Of a DNA stretch of 13,886 nt, positions 1-6,716 are shown piece after piece. The notes beneath the pieces are model-generated. The model had not been told where the DNA came from and did no database searches. It saw nothing but the letters and a program-made list of their open reading frames with translations. This DNA comes from Clostridia bacterium (GTDB taxonomy: Bacteria > Bacillota > Clostridia > Oscillospirales > CAG-272). Location of the stretch: positions 1 through 13,886 of the forward strand of contig JAFTMF010000130.1 in assembly GCA_017452565.1 (NCBI GenBank). Direction: 5' to 3'. Within the stretch, counting starts at the first letter, position 1; each line of letters opens with the position of its first letter. The position numbers were made by a program, and so were the translations under genes.

Positions 1-1
1 A

Positions 2-268
2 CAGTATTTTAATGTAGAGGTTTACGGACACATTATATCTGACAGTTCCATTAACGGTGACGTTGTCTGTCATCAGAGCATACATAGTAGCTCTATTAAC
101 GGTGATGTCAAGTCCAATGGAAATATCGAAGTTAAAGAATTAAATGCTCAGAAAGTTACTTGCAACAATATAACTGATTGCTATAAAATTGAAGCTAAAA
201 CAATTGAGTGTGCTGGAAATGTAGTTTCCGCTAATTTGACTTGTGGTCAAATCATCTGCAAAAAATAA
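2..268 (+). CDS. 3' end of a cysteine-rich, probably beta-helical protein (partial)
   Basis: An open frame enters from the left edge and ends at TAA 266-268, leaving 88 residues. The peptide has two copies of an S-S-I-N-G-D-V motif about 16 residues apart, followed by short alternating hydrophobic/polar strands of similar period. This is the pattern of a right-handed beta-helix or bactofilin/DUF4097-type beta-solenoid, in which each 15-17 residue rung starts with a Gly/Asn-Gly turn. Seven cysteines recur toward the rung ends, which is unusual for a bactofilin. It ends in I-I-C-K-K with no membrane anchor. The N-terminus, and with it any signal peptide or extra domain, lies outside the window, so location and function cannot be given. 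The reading frame is well supported; the fold assignment is inference. Confidence 0.7.
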   Translation, partial: QYFNVEVYGHIISDSSINGDVVCHQSIHSSSINGDVKSNGNIEVKELNAQKVTCNNITDCYKIEAKTIECAGNVVSANLTCGQIICKK

Positions 269-269
269 C

Positions 270-309
270 AATACCGCCGAAAGTAACACTAATCACTTTC
301 GGCGGTATT
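270..309. terminator. Perfect 15-bp inverted repeat after the first gene
   Basis: Arms 270-284 and 295-309 are perfect complements around a 10-nt loop, starting one base after the TAA of the upstream gene. The plus-strand 3' flank (GGGTTTGAT) has a poor T tract. The other side carries AAAAAATAAC, which gives a better U tract for leftward transcription. It is most simply the 3' end of the upstream transcript, but terminator efficiency rightward is uncertain. Confidence 0.65.
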
Positions 310-396
310 GGGTTTGATATATGAACCTGCTTTATCGCAGGTACGCCAAGGGGTGGATTTTTTGTAGGATGGGCAAGCGAGGTGGTACAAATAGAA

Positions 397-425
397 TTGA
401 CAATCCATCTAATTTATGGTATAGT
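397..425 (+). promoter_or_regulatory. Sigma-A promoter of the alpha-mannosidase gene
   Basis: TTGACA (397-402) and TATAGT (420-425) are separated by exactly 17 bp; transcription should begin near 432. The rest of the 215-bp gap from 269 to 483 holds the inverted repeat above, a small hairpin (325-330 with 337-342, loop of 6) without a T tract, and the palindrome at 439-457. I see no gene in it. Confidence 0.75.
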
Positions 426-438
426 AAAGAAAAGTGCC

Positions 439-457
439 ATACCGACCCAGTCGGTAT
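439..457 (+). promoter_or_regulatory. Candidate operator palindrome at the alpha-mannosidase transcription start
   Basis: ATACCGAC (439-446), spacer CCA, GTCGGTAT (450-457) is a perfect 8+3+8 inverted repeat. It lies about 14 bp past the -10 box, in the first 25 transcribed bases and 14 nt before the SD. This is a usual place for a repressor site; in RNA it would be a 5'-end hairpin. No regulator gene is in the window, so the protein is unknown. Confidence 0.5.
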
Positions 458-483
458 CGCTCATCCATCAAAGGAGTACCGCT

Positions 484-3003
484 ATGAAAACACATCTGTT
501 CTGTAACGCTCACCTCGATCCCGTATGGCTGTGGCAATGGGAGTCGGGACTTGCCGAGGGACTGTCCACCTTCCGCGCCGCTGCGGATTTCGTGGACGAA
601 TACCCCGATTTCATCTTCAATCACAACGAATCCCTCCTCTACCAGTGGGTGGAAGAGCACGAGCCCGCCCTCTTCGAGCGGATCAAACGGCAGGTTGCCG
701 ACGGCAGATGGAAGATCGTAGGCGGTTGGTTTCTCCAGCCCGATTGCAACATCCCCTCGGGCGAATCTATCTTCCGTCAGGTGCTCCGCGGACGCATCTA
801 CTTCTACGATAAATTCGGCGAAGTGCCGATTACCGCTGTCAACTTCGACTCCTTCGGCCACGCCCAAGGTTTGGTGCAGATGCTGGAGAAGTGCGGCTAC
901 AAATACTACGTCAACATCCGTCCCGGCAGAGGCAATTACGATTTCGACAGCGAGGACTTCCTTTGGAAGGGCTACGACGGCTCCGAGGTCATCGTTCACC
1001 GCTCCGACCGTGGCTATAACTCTGTCTTCGGCACCGCAGCCGAGGAAGTGCAGAAGTTCAACGAAAAGTGGAGCGAAAACGAAAACGGTCTCTTCCTTTG
1101 GGGCGTGGGCAACCACGGCGGCGGCCCCTCCCGCAAGGATCTGAACGATCTTGCCAAGATGATGGAGGAGGGTGCCGACATCCTCCACTCCACCCCCGAC
1201 GATTACTTTGCCACCGTTGACCGTGACAAGATCCCCGTGGTGGATCGCGGCCTCAACCACATTATGCAGGGCTGCTATACCTCCATCATCCGCATCAAGC
1301 AGATGCACCGCAGATTGGAAAACGATCTGATTATGGTGGAAAAGATGGCATCCCACGCCGCTCTGGCAGGGCTGTCTACCTATGAGAAGCAGAAGATCGA
1401 CGACGCTTGGCGGGATCTCCTCTTCTCCGAGTTCCACGATTCCCTCCCCGGCTCCTGCATTCAGCCGGTTGAGGAGGACATCATTCGTATGCTGGATCAC
1501 GGTCTGGAGATTATGAACCAGCTGAAGGCGAAATACTTCCTCGCACTTTCCGCAGGGCAGGAGAAGATCCGGGACGGCAACTCCGTGCCGATTCTGGTGT
1601 ACAACCCTCACCCTTTCACCTACGATCAGCCCATCGACGTGGAGTTTTTGCTCCCGAAGCAGTTGTGGCATAAGGAATTCTCCAATCCCATCGTCTATCT
1701 GGACGGCCAGCGTGTGCCCTCGCAATCGGCAAAGGAAACCGCTAACTTCTATATGGACTGGTGCAAGCGGGTGGTCTTCCAGTATCCTCTGCCGCCTGCA
1801 TCGGTAACCCGCTTCGACGTCTTCTTCGAGGTCATCGAAAAGCGTCCCACCCCCGATCCTCTTCCTCTGTTTGGGCGAGGTCCCGACGGTCAGCGCCGTC
1901 CCTACCGCGGCATCCACATTGAAACCGCCAAGGGCAGCGTGAGCATCAATCCCCGTACCGGTTTAGTGGATAGCTACATCGTAGACGGCAAGGAATTCTT
2001 CAAGCATGGCGCCCTGTCCGTGGACGTTTTTGCAGATGCCTTCAACTGCTGGGATGGCAGACCCTTCTTCAATCCCAGAACTCCCATCGGCAGCTTCACC
2101 CCAATGACTCCCGGTCAGGCCACCGATTTTGCAGGTGTGAAGGGAAGCCTCGTTTCCCCCGTCCGTGTCACCGACGACGGTGACGTGCACTTGGTGGTGG
2201 AAGCCGATCTGCAGTACAATCTCTCCCGTATGTTGGTGCGCTATCTGGTGAACAAACTCTCCGGCGTGCTGGAGATGGAGATCAAGGTCTTCTACGCCGA
2301 GAGCGAGAAACGGCTGAAGCTGATGGTGCCTACCACGTTGGACGGCGAGGACAGCGAGTATCAGGGACAGACCATCTTTGGCAGAGAAAAGCTTCGTGCA
2401 GACTATTGGGAGGTCCTTGCCCAGTATTGGCAGGCGGTCACCGACGGTGAGTACGCCCTTGCCATCATCGACGACGGCGTGTACGGCTCTCATTGCTACG
2501 CGGGCGAGGCAGGACTTTCCCTGGTTCGTTCGGCAGGCTACGGTGCGGGCAGATCCGCTTGGGGCGAGCCCTTCCACGAGCTGATGTATCAGCAGAGAAT
2601 GGATCAGGGTGAGCGTCGTTACCGTTTCCGCTTCGAAGCAGGCAAGCGTGAAGACGTCCTCTCCCGCATCGACCGTGCGGCTGCCATCTTCAATCAGCGC
2701 GCCTATGCGCTGGCATTCTGTCCCTCGGGGCAGGGGACTAAGCCCGCACCGCTGGTGACGGTAGATTGTGAGAACGTCGCTCTCTCCTGCTTCAAGCAGA
2801 GTGAGCGGAGCGAGAGTGTCTATATCCTCCGTCTGTTCGAGTGTCAGGGTGTCGCCGCCAAAGCCAAGGTGGAGATCCCAGTGGCAGGCGCATCCTTCGA
2901 GGCGGATTTTGCTCCCTTCGAGATCAAGACCTTCCGTCTGGAGGGCGGCATGATCACCGAAACCGATATGCTGGAGGGCGCTGTAGAGCTGCCTAAAAAG
3001 TAA
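484..3003 (+). CDS. GH38 family alpha-mannosidase, cytoplasmic
   Basis: 839 residues; hydrolyses terminal alpha-mannosyl residues from glycans or oligosaccharides. The GH38 active site is visible: N-terminal A-H-L-D-P-V-W with zinc ligands His10 and Asp12, the nucleophile motif N-F-D-S-F-G-H with Asp122, N-H-G-G-G-P-S at 210-216, and F-H-D-S-L-P-G with the third zinc ligand His318. The order is catalytic N-domain (about 1-255), helical middle domain (about 255-345, with Y-T-S-I-I-R-I-K), then a long beta-sandwich C-terminal region ending with the R-L-F-E-x-x-G motif near the last 40 residues. There is no signal peptide, so it should act on imported saccharides. ATG 484 is chosen over ATG 382 because AAGGAG (471-476) sits 7 nt before it and 382 lies upstream of the promoter. 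Length is normal for bacterial GH38. Substrate linkage cannot be told; an MngB-type role is possible. Confidence 0.93.
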   Translation: MKTHLFCNAHLDPVWLWQWESGLAEGLSTFRAAADFVDEYPDFIFNHNESLLYQWVEEHEPALFERIKRQVADGRWKIVGGWFLQPDCNIPSGESIFRQVLRGRIYFYDKFGEVPITAVNFDSFGHAQGLVQMLEKCGYKYYVNIRPGRGNYDFDSEDFLWKGYDGSEVIVHRSDRGYNSVFGTAAEEVQKFNEKWSENENGLFLWGVGNHGGGPSRKDLNDLAKMMEEGADILHSTPDDYFATVDRDKIPVVDRGLNHIMQGCYTSIIRIKQMHRRLENDLIMVEKMASHAALAGLSTYEKQKIDDAWRDLLFSEFHDSLPGSCIQPVEEDIIRMLDHGLEIMNQLKAKYFLALSAGQEKIRDGNSVPILVYNPHPFTYDQPIDVEFLLPKQLWHKEFSNPIVYLDGQRVPSQSAKETANFYMDWCKRVVFQYPLPPASVTRFDVFFEVIEKRPTPDPLPLFGRGPDGQRRPYRGIHIETAKGSVSINPRTGLVDSYIVDGKEFFKHGALSVDVFADAFNCWDGRPFFNPRTPIGSFTPMTPGQATDFAGVKGSLVSPVRVTDDGDVHLVVEADLQYNLSRMLVRYLVNKLSGVLEMEIKVFYAESEKRLKLMVPTTLDGEDSEYQGQTIFGREKLRADYWEVLAQYWQAVTDGEYALAIIDDGVYGSHCYAGEAGLSLVRSAGYGAGRSAWGEPFHELMYQQRMDQGERRYRFRFEAGKREDVLSRIDRAAAIFNQRAYALAFCPSGQGTKPAPLVTVDCENVALSCFKQSERSESVYILRLFECQGVAAKAKVEIPVAGASFEADFAPFEIKTFRLEGGMITETDMLEGAVELPKK

Positions 3004-3043
3004 ACCGTATATTGTATAATAAATCGGATATTATCGCATAGAG

Positions 3044-3075
3044 AACAAGTCTCCGGGATCGGAGACTTGTTTTTT
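3044..3075 (+). terminator. Intrinsic terminator of the alpha-mannosidase gene
   Basis: Perfect 11-bp stem (3044-3054 with 3061-3071), 6-nt loop, then a T run to 3075. It lies 40 nt after the stop codon and isolates the gene from the surface-protein cassette that follows. Confidence 0.9.
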
Positions 3076-3090
3076 GCCGCGAATGGTAAA

Positions 3091-3217
3091 GTGCACAAAA
3101 AGAGGGCGAAACAAATGGCAAAAACGGCCAAGAAGTTGTTCAGTATAACGAAACTGTTGATGAATTGTTACAAAACAATGAATGTTGCTTGACATTTTCT
3201 CGGGTTTGTGTTAATAT
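3091..3217 (+). promoter_or_regulatory. Conserved promoter module, copy 1 (surface protein A)
   Basis: Contains GTGCACAAAA at 3091-3100, a 21-bp block at 3148-3168 (begins ACGAAACTG, ends GAATTGT) identical in all three copies, TTGTTACAA at 3165-3173, -35 TTGACA at 3189-3194, a 17-bp spacer ending TG-T (extended -10), and -10 TAATAT at 3212-3217. The 21-bp block ends exactly 20 nt before the -35 box in all three copies. The stretch between the TGCAC box and the block is not conserved although its length is. Start of transcription is expected near 3224. Confidence 0.85.
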
Positions 3218-3227
3218 TTACATAATA

Positions 3228-3254
3228 GCAGAGGAAAATGACGTTTTCTTCTGC
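3228..3254 (+). promoter_or_regulatory. 5'-terminal mRNA hairpin of gene A
   Basis: GCAGAGGAAAA (3228-3238) pairs over 11 bp, with one G-U, with TTTTCTTCTGC (3244-3254) around the loop TGACG. It begins within about 4 nt of the predicted mRNA start. The octamer GAGGAAAA of the left arm (3231-3238) recurs exactly at the SD (3270-3277), so the right arm could pair with either. Confidence 0.7.
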
Positions 3255-3279
3255 AAATATATTTTTTTGGAGGAAAAGT

Positions 3280-4698
3280 ATGAAAAAACTTCTTTCTGTA
3301 CTGCTGACGGTTGCTATGCTGGTAACTATGTCTGCCTTTGCTGTATCTGCAGATGCAGTAATGGGTACTTGGACTAAGGTGAGTGACACCGAGTATTCTG
3401 TGGAAAACCACCAAAATGGCAACGACTACTTCGATTACTATGAGCTGGGTAAGAATGCAGAGGTTACTCTGTCTTCTGAAATCACCATCGTTGATGGCGC
3501 TCAGCAGGCTTATCTGTTTGGTGTAAATGACGTTAACGCCGACGGCCAGATCAGAGAAGCACAGGACCAGTACTATCTGGTATGCTTCATTTGGGGAGGC
3601 CAGATCGGTATTGAACGGAATGACAAAGGCTGGGGCGGCTGGGCTAAAGAGGGTCACACCGGCTTCAATCCCGGCGACACCTTCACTCTGAAGGTAAGCT
3701 TCAAGAACGGCTACATCAAGATCTACGCAAACGACAACTTGGTTCTGGAATACGCTGATTCCAATCCTTGGGCGAACGCTACCGGCTTCGGTCTGGCTTC
3801 CAAGGCAGGTCCCAAGGTTACCTTCTCTAACGTAGCAGTTGATACCACCACTCCCGTTGTGAACACCCTCGGCAGCGGCAGCATCGACGTAGCAAATGCT
3901 GAAAACAACGCTAAGTGGACTGTGGAAGGCAACAAGTACACCCTGAACATTGCTACCCCCGAAGAAGGCTACGGCAATGCAAGATTCGCTTCCTACGCAC
4001 TGGGCAACTCTGATAAGAAGGTTACCGTTACCGGTAAGTACACCTTTAACGAGTTCTGCAAGTGGGGCCCTGACCACGGCGGCGACAACGGCTTCCTCTT
4101 TGCGATTGCCGATAAGAACGGCGACGGCAAGGTAACCGAAGGCGGCGACTTCTACTACCTGATTGACATAAGAACCGACGGCACTGCTGCCATCGAAAAG
4201 AACCAGGGCGGCTGGGGCGGCTGGGCTAAAGAGTCCGGCGCACTGAACCTTGAGGTTGGTAAGGAATACACCGTTTCTGCAAGCTACGATCCCGCTACCG
4301 GTACCATCGTTGTGACCGTCGACGGCACCGAAGTAATCAACTGGACTGATCCTAATCCTCTGACCGGTACCGGCTATGCAATTGCTTCCAAGACTCCTAA
4401 CTTCGTTATGAGCGACGTAGCAGTTGTAGATGAGGCAGCTGTATGTGAACACGCTAACACCGAAATCACCGGTAAGGTAGACGCTACTGTTGAAGCAGAA
4501 GGCTACACCGGCGACAAGGTATGCTCCGATTGCGGCGAGACCCTGGAAGTTGGTACTACCATTCCTAAGCTGAATCCTCCTGCAACCGAGCCCGTTAAGC
4601 CCGCTCCTACCGGCGACGTTGCTGCTGTTGCGTCCGCACTGGCTATCCTTGCAGTGATCGGTACCGCAGTAGTTGTTACCAAGAAGCGCGAATTCTAA
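3280..4698 (+). CDS. Secreted surface protein A: two jelly-roll-like domains with calcium-type loops, PxTGD anchor
   Basis: 472 residues. Signal peptide of about 24-26 residues (MKKLL, hydrophobic core, ends A-V-S-A-D-A). Two homologous domains, about 28-187 and 200-383, each have D-x-N-x-D-G-x-[IV]-x-E-x-x-D-x-Y-Y (from Asp84 and Asp278), G-W-G-G-W-A-K-E (117-124, 311-318) and a closing strand ending F-S-N-V or M-S-D-V. The layout resembles LamG/DUF1080-type concanavalin-like folds, and the D-x-N-x-D-G loops look calcium-binding; both are inference. Next come C389-x-H391...C415-x-x-C418, a short Pro-rich spacer, P-A-P-T-G-D (441-446), a hydrophobic segment (447-466) and KKREF. The anchor is sortase-like but has Ala at the usual Pro position. 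Start 3280 is supported by GGAGG at 3269-3273, 6 nt upstream. Codon use is strongly biased, suggesting high expression. Probably binds glycan or another surface ligand; no catalytic motif seen. Confidence 0.85.
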   Translation: MKKLLSVLLTVAMLVTMSAFAVSADAVMGTWTKVSDTEYSVENHQNGNDYFDYYELGKNAEVTLSSEITIVDGAQQAYLFGVNDVNADGQIREAQDQYYLVCFIWGGQIGIERNDKGWGGWAKEGHTGFNPGDTFTLKVSFKNGYIKIYANDNLVLEYADSNPWANATGFGLASKAGPKVTFSNVAVDTTTPVVNTLGSGSIDVANAENNAKWTVEGNKYTLNIATPEEGYGNARFASYALGNSDKKVTVTGKYTFNEFCKWGPDHGGDNGFLFAIADKNGDGKVTEGGDFYYLIDIRTDGTAAIEKNQGGWGGWAKESGALNLEVGKEYTVSASYDPATGTIVVTVDGTEVINWTDPNPLTGTGYAIASKTPNFVMSDVAVVDEAAVCEHANTEITGKVDATVEAEGYTGDKVCSDCGETLEVGTTIPKLNPPATEPVKPAPTGDVAAVASALAILAVIGTAVVVTKKREF

Positions 4699-4742
4699 TA
4701 ACGCTCCAAGATCCTACCCGAAAGGGTAGGATCTTTTTTGCT
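4675..4742 (+). repeat. 68-bp direct repeat, copy 1 (3' end of gene A plus terminator)
   Basis: Positions 4675-4742 are identical to 6449-6516. The repeat covers the last codons (V-T-K-K-R-E-F), the TAATAA stops and the whole terminator. Flanking sequence diverges on both sides. Perfect identity across coding and non-coding bases points to recent duplication or gene conversion. Confidence 0.9.
4708..4739 (+). terminator. Intrinsic terminator of gene A
   Basis: Perfect 12-bp stem (4708-4719 with 4724-4735), stable GAAA tetraloop, T run to 4739. It begins 9 nt after the stop and is identical to the terminator of gene B. Confidence 0.95.
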
Positions 4743-4774
4743 ATGGAAATTACTAACCCTAAATAAATTGAAAA

Positions 4775-4901
4775 ATGCACAAAAAACAAGTATTAAAAAT
4801 ATCATATATAGTAATAAAATTGTTTGGTATGACGAAACTGTTGATGAATTGTTACAAATTAATGAATGGCGCTTGACAATTTCTCGGATTTGTGTTAATA
4901 T
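4775..4901 (+). promoter_or_regulatory. Conserved promoter module, copy 2 (surface protein B)
   Basis: ATGCACAAAAA at 4775-4785, the 21-bp block at 4832-4852, TTGTTACAA at 4849-4857, -35 TTGACA at 4873-4878, 17-bp spacer with extended -10 TG, and -10 TAATAT at 4896-4901. The distance from the TGCAC box to the -35 box is 98 bp, as in copy 1. The AT-rich bases 4786-4826 between box and block do not match copy 1. Confidence 0.85.
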
Positions 4902-4911
4902 TTACATAAAG

Positions 4912-4938
4912 GCAGAGGAAAATGGCGTTTTCTTATGC
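4912..4938 (+). promoter_or_regulatory. 5'-terminal mRNA hairpin of gene B
   Basis: Same hairpin as in gene A, with loop TGGCG. One change in the right arm (TTTTCTTATGC at 4928-4938) breaks a single pair near the base, leaving 7 bp above it and 3 bp below. SD GGAGG at 4953-4957. Confidence 0.65.
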
Positions 4939-4963
4939 AAATATATTTTTTTGGAGGAAAAGT

Positions 4964-6472
4964 ATGAAAAAACTTCTCTCTGTACTGCTGACGGTTGCTA
5001 TGCTGGCTTGCATGCTTCCCGTATTCGCAGTATCTGCAGCAAACCCCGAAGTTCCCGTTGCGAAAGTGGATGGCAAGGTTGCTACCGGTGCTACTGCTCA
5101 TGGCGGCAAGGCTTGGACAAACGACGAAAACGGTCTGAAAAACAATGAGCACGGCTCCATCTTTGTATTTGATCAGGAGTTCAAAGCAGGTACCATTGAA
5201 GTCACTATGACTAAGCATCCAAGTGATAACGATGGTCATGACCACGGTATTATCTTCGGTCTGACCGGCGATTCCATGGATTTCTGGGAGGGCGGCGTTC
5301 AGTATTACTTCCTGTTTATCAATAACAAGACCGGTGAAATCATTCTGGCGAAGACCGGTGATGGTCTGGGCTGGTGCTGGATGAAGTCTATGGACTGCCC
5401 CAAGTGGAACGAATGCACTGAGATCGATCTGAAGGTTGTATACAGCGGTAAAGGCCACATCGAAATGTGGGCAAATGGCGTTCTGGCGTACGATTACTGT
5501 GATGCGAACCCCCTCACCGGTACTCGTTGGGGCGTGCGCGCTGCCAATGACAACGTTACCTTTACCAACATTAATGTTACTACCGCAGAACCTTCTAACG
5601 AGGGTATCAAGGGAGGCATCGAGCTTCCTTTCGCTAAGGTTGGCGACAAGGCCCTGACCGGTTACTACTCCGGCGGTCCTTGGAGAAATGACGGTTCCAA
5701 GATCACTGTTACCGATACTTCTCTGGTTCAGGATACCTGGGCTACCACTTTCGTTATCGATAACGACGAGCTGCCTCTGATCGATGGCTCTCTGACCTCT
5801 TCCGTTCGCGCTGGTAACACCGGCGACAAGGGCGCTAACTGGCTGACCGGTATCTTCTTCGGTATCGAAGCTACCAAGAACGTTACTCTGTGGAAGCGTT
5901 CTGCATACTCTCCTAAGGCATACGTTCTGTTCGTTGACCAGAACAAGAAGCTGATCCTCTCCAAGACCGGTATCTTCAATGAAGACGACAGACTGGAAGA
6001 TCTCCAGGTTTCTGAAGGCGTTGTTGAGAACTACGATATCGCAGTTGATTTCGTTGAAATCAAGGCTGAGTTCAAGGCTAACGAAGATGGCTCCCTGACC
6101 ATCAAGGGTTATGCTAACGGCGTTCAGCTGATTGAGTACACCGATGCGAATCCTCTCACCGGTACCCGTTACGGCGTAGGTGCTCGTTGCGGCGGTTCCG
6201 AGTACAAGTCTCTGGTTCCTGTAAACAACTACTGTGCACACGCTAACACCGAAGTTGTTGGTGCAAAGGAAGCTACCGAGACCGAAAAGGGTTACACCGG
6301 CGACACCGTATGTAAGGATTGCGGCGAAACTCTCCGCACCGGCGAAGAGATTCCCGTTAAGACTCCCGCTACTCCCGCTCCTACCGGCGATGCTGCAACC
6401 GTAGCAGTTGCACTGGCAGTTCTGGCAGTAATTGGTACCGGCGTGATCGTTACCAAGAAGCGCGAATTCTAA
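4964..6472 (+). CDS. Secreted surface protein B: two repeat domains, C-x-H/C-x-x-C module, PxTGD anchor
   Basis: 502 residues. Signal peptide of about 25-26 residues ending F-A-V-S-A-A. Domain 1 (about 28-206) has the D-S-M-D-F-W-E...Q-Y-Y-F-L-F core, G-L-G-W-C-W-M-K, and Y-D-Y-C-D-A-N-P-L-T-G-T-R. Domain 2 (about 218-420) carries related Y-V-L-F-V-D and Y-T-D-A-N-P-L-T-G-T-R-Y-G motifs. Both match domains 2 and 3 of protein C in the same order and share its junction T-T-A-E-P-S-N-E-G-I-K-G-G. The calcium-type loops of protein A are absent. C424-x-H426...C450-x-x-C453 follows, then P-A-P-T-G-D (471-476), a hydrophobic segment and KKREF, almost as in A. ATG 4964 is set by GGAGG at 4953-4957. 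Fold (concanavalin-like) and glycan binding are inference; no hydrolase motif is recognised. High-expression codon use. Confidence 0.85.
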   Translation: MKKLLSVLLTVAMLACMLPVFAVSAANPEVPVAKVDGKVATGATAHGGKAWTNDENGLKNNEHGSIFVFDQEFKAGTIEVTMTKHPSDNDGHDHGIIFGLTGDSMDFWEGGVQYYFLFINNKTGEIILAKTGDGLGWCWMKSMDCPKWNECTEIDLKVVYSGKGHIEMWANGVLAYDYCDANPLTGTRWGVRAANDNVTFTNINVTTAEPSNEGIKGGIELPFAKVGDKALTGYYSGGPWRNDGSKITVTDTSLVQDTWATTFVIDNDELPLIDGSLTSSVRAGNTGDKGANWLTGIFFGIEATKNVTLWKRSAYSPKAYVLFVDQNKKLILSKTGIFNEDDRLEDLQVSEGVVENYDIAVDFVEIKAEFKANEDGSLTIKGYANGVQLIEYTDANPLTGTRYGVGARCGGSEYKSLVPVNNYCAHANTEVVGAKEATETEKGYTGDTVCKDCGETLRTGEEIPVKTPATPAPTGDAATVAVALAVLAVIGTGVIVTKKREF

Positions 6473-6516
6473 TAACGCTCCAAGATCCTACCCGAAAGGG
6501 TAGGATCTTTTTTGCT
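6449..6516 (+). repeat. 68-bp direct repeat, copy 2 (3' end of gene B plus terminator)
   Basis: Identical to 4675-4742; covers the last codons, stop codons and terminator of gene B. The two copies bound a 1.77-kb unit (promoter module plus gene B) that homologous recombination could delete or amplify. Confidence 0.9.
6482..6513 (+). terminator. Intrinsic terminator of gene B
   Basis: 12-bp perfect stem (6482-6493 with 6498-6509), GAAA tetraloop and T run to 6513; identical to the gene A terminator. Confidence 0.95.
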
Positions 6517-6528
6517 GTCGCTGAAATT

Positions 6529-6654
6529 GTGCACAAAAAATTAATCTGAAATAATCAATAATCCCTCTGAAATTGTGAGGTATGACGAAACTGTTGATGA
6601 ATTGTGACAAATGAACGAATGTTGCTTGACATTATCTCGGATTTATGTTAATAT
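6529..6654 (+). promoter_or_regulatory. Conserved promoter module, copy 3 (surface protein C)
   Basis: GTGCACAAAAAA at 6529-6540, the 21-bp block at 6585-6605, TTGTGACAA at 6602-6610, -35 TTGACA at 6626-6631, 17-bp spacer with extended -10 TG, and -10 TAATAT at 6649-6654. Distance from the TGCAC box to -35 is 97 bp, against 98 in the other copies. Confidence 0.85.
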
Positions 6655-6664
6655 TTACATAAAG

Positions 6665-6691
6665 GCAGAGGAAAATGGCGTTTTCTTCTGC
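6665..6691 (+). promoter_or_regulatory. 5'-terminal mRNA hairpin of gene C
   Basis: Arms 6665-6675 and 6681-6691 form the same 11-bp stem as in gene A with loop TGGCG. GAGGAAAA occurs both in the left arm (6668-6675) and at the SD (6707-6714). Confidence 0.7.
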
Positions 6692-6716
6692 AAATAAATT
6701 TTTTTGGAGGAAAAGT

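Noticed and set aside
321..506. 61-codon frame overlapping the GH38 leader
   Set aside because: It begins upstream of the mapped promoter, has no SD, and overlaps operator, SD and start of the mannosidase gene in another frame.
409..1917. Long antisense open frame opposite the GH38 gene, and similar long frames opposite genes A, B, C, rsuA and the ABC ATPase
   Set aside because: These follow from codon bias of the real genes on the opposite strand; they lack SD sites, promoters and recognisable domains.
3238..3279. In-frame ATG in the hairpin loop, 14 codons upstream of the start in all three surface genes (3238, 4922, 6675), giving an extension ending F-F-W-R-K-S
   Set aside because: Differences among copies are all amino-acid changing (T/A, S/Y, I/K), so the stretch is not under protein selection. 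The ATG lies in a hairpin, and GGAGG is ideally placed for the downstream ATG that begins a perfect signal peptide.
3526..4170. Dockerin domains in protein A from the D-x-N-x-D-G motifs
   Set aside because: The two loops are about 190 residues apart, each inside a separate beta domain, without the paired helices of a dockerin.
4964..5045. Lipoprotein signal in proteins B and C (L-A-C within the hydrophobic core at Cys16)
   Set aside because: Hydrophobic residues continue after the Cys and a good A-V-S-A cleavage site follows; the residues before the Cys fit a lipobox poorly and A has no Cys there.
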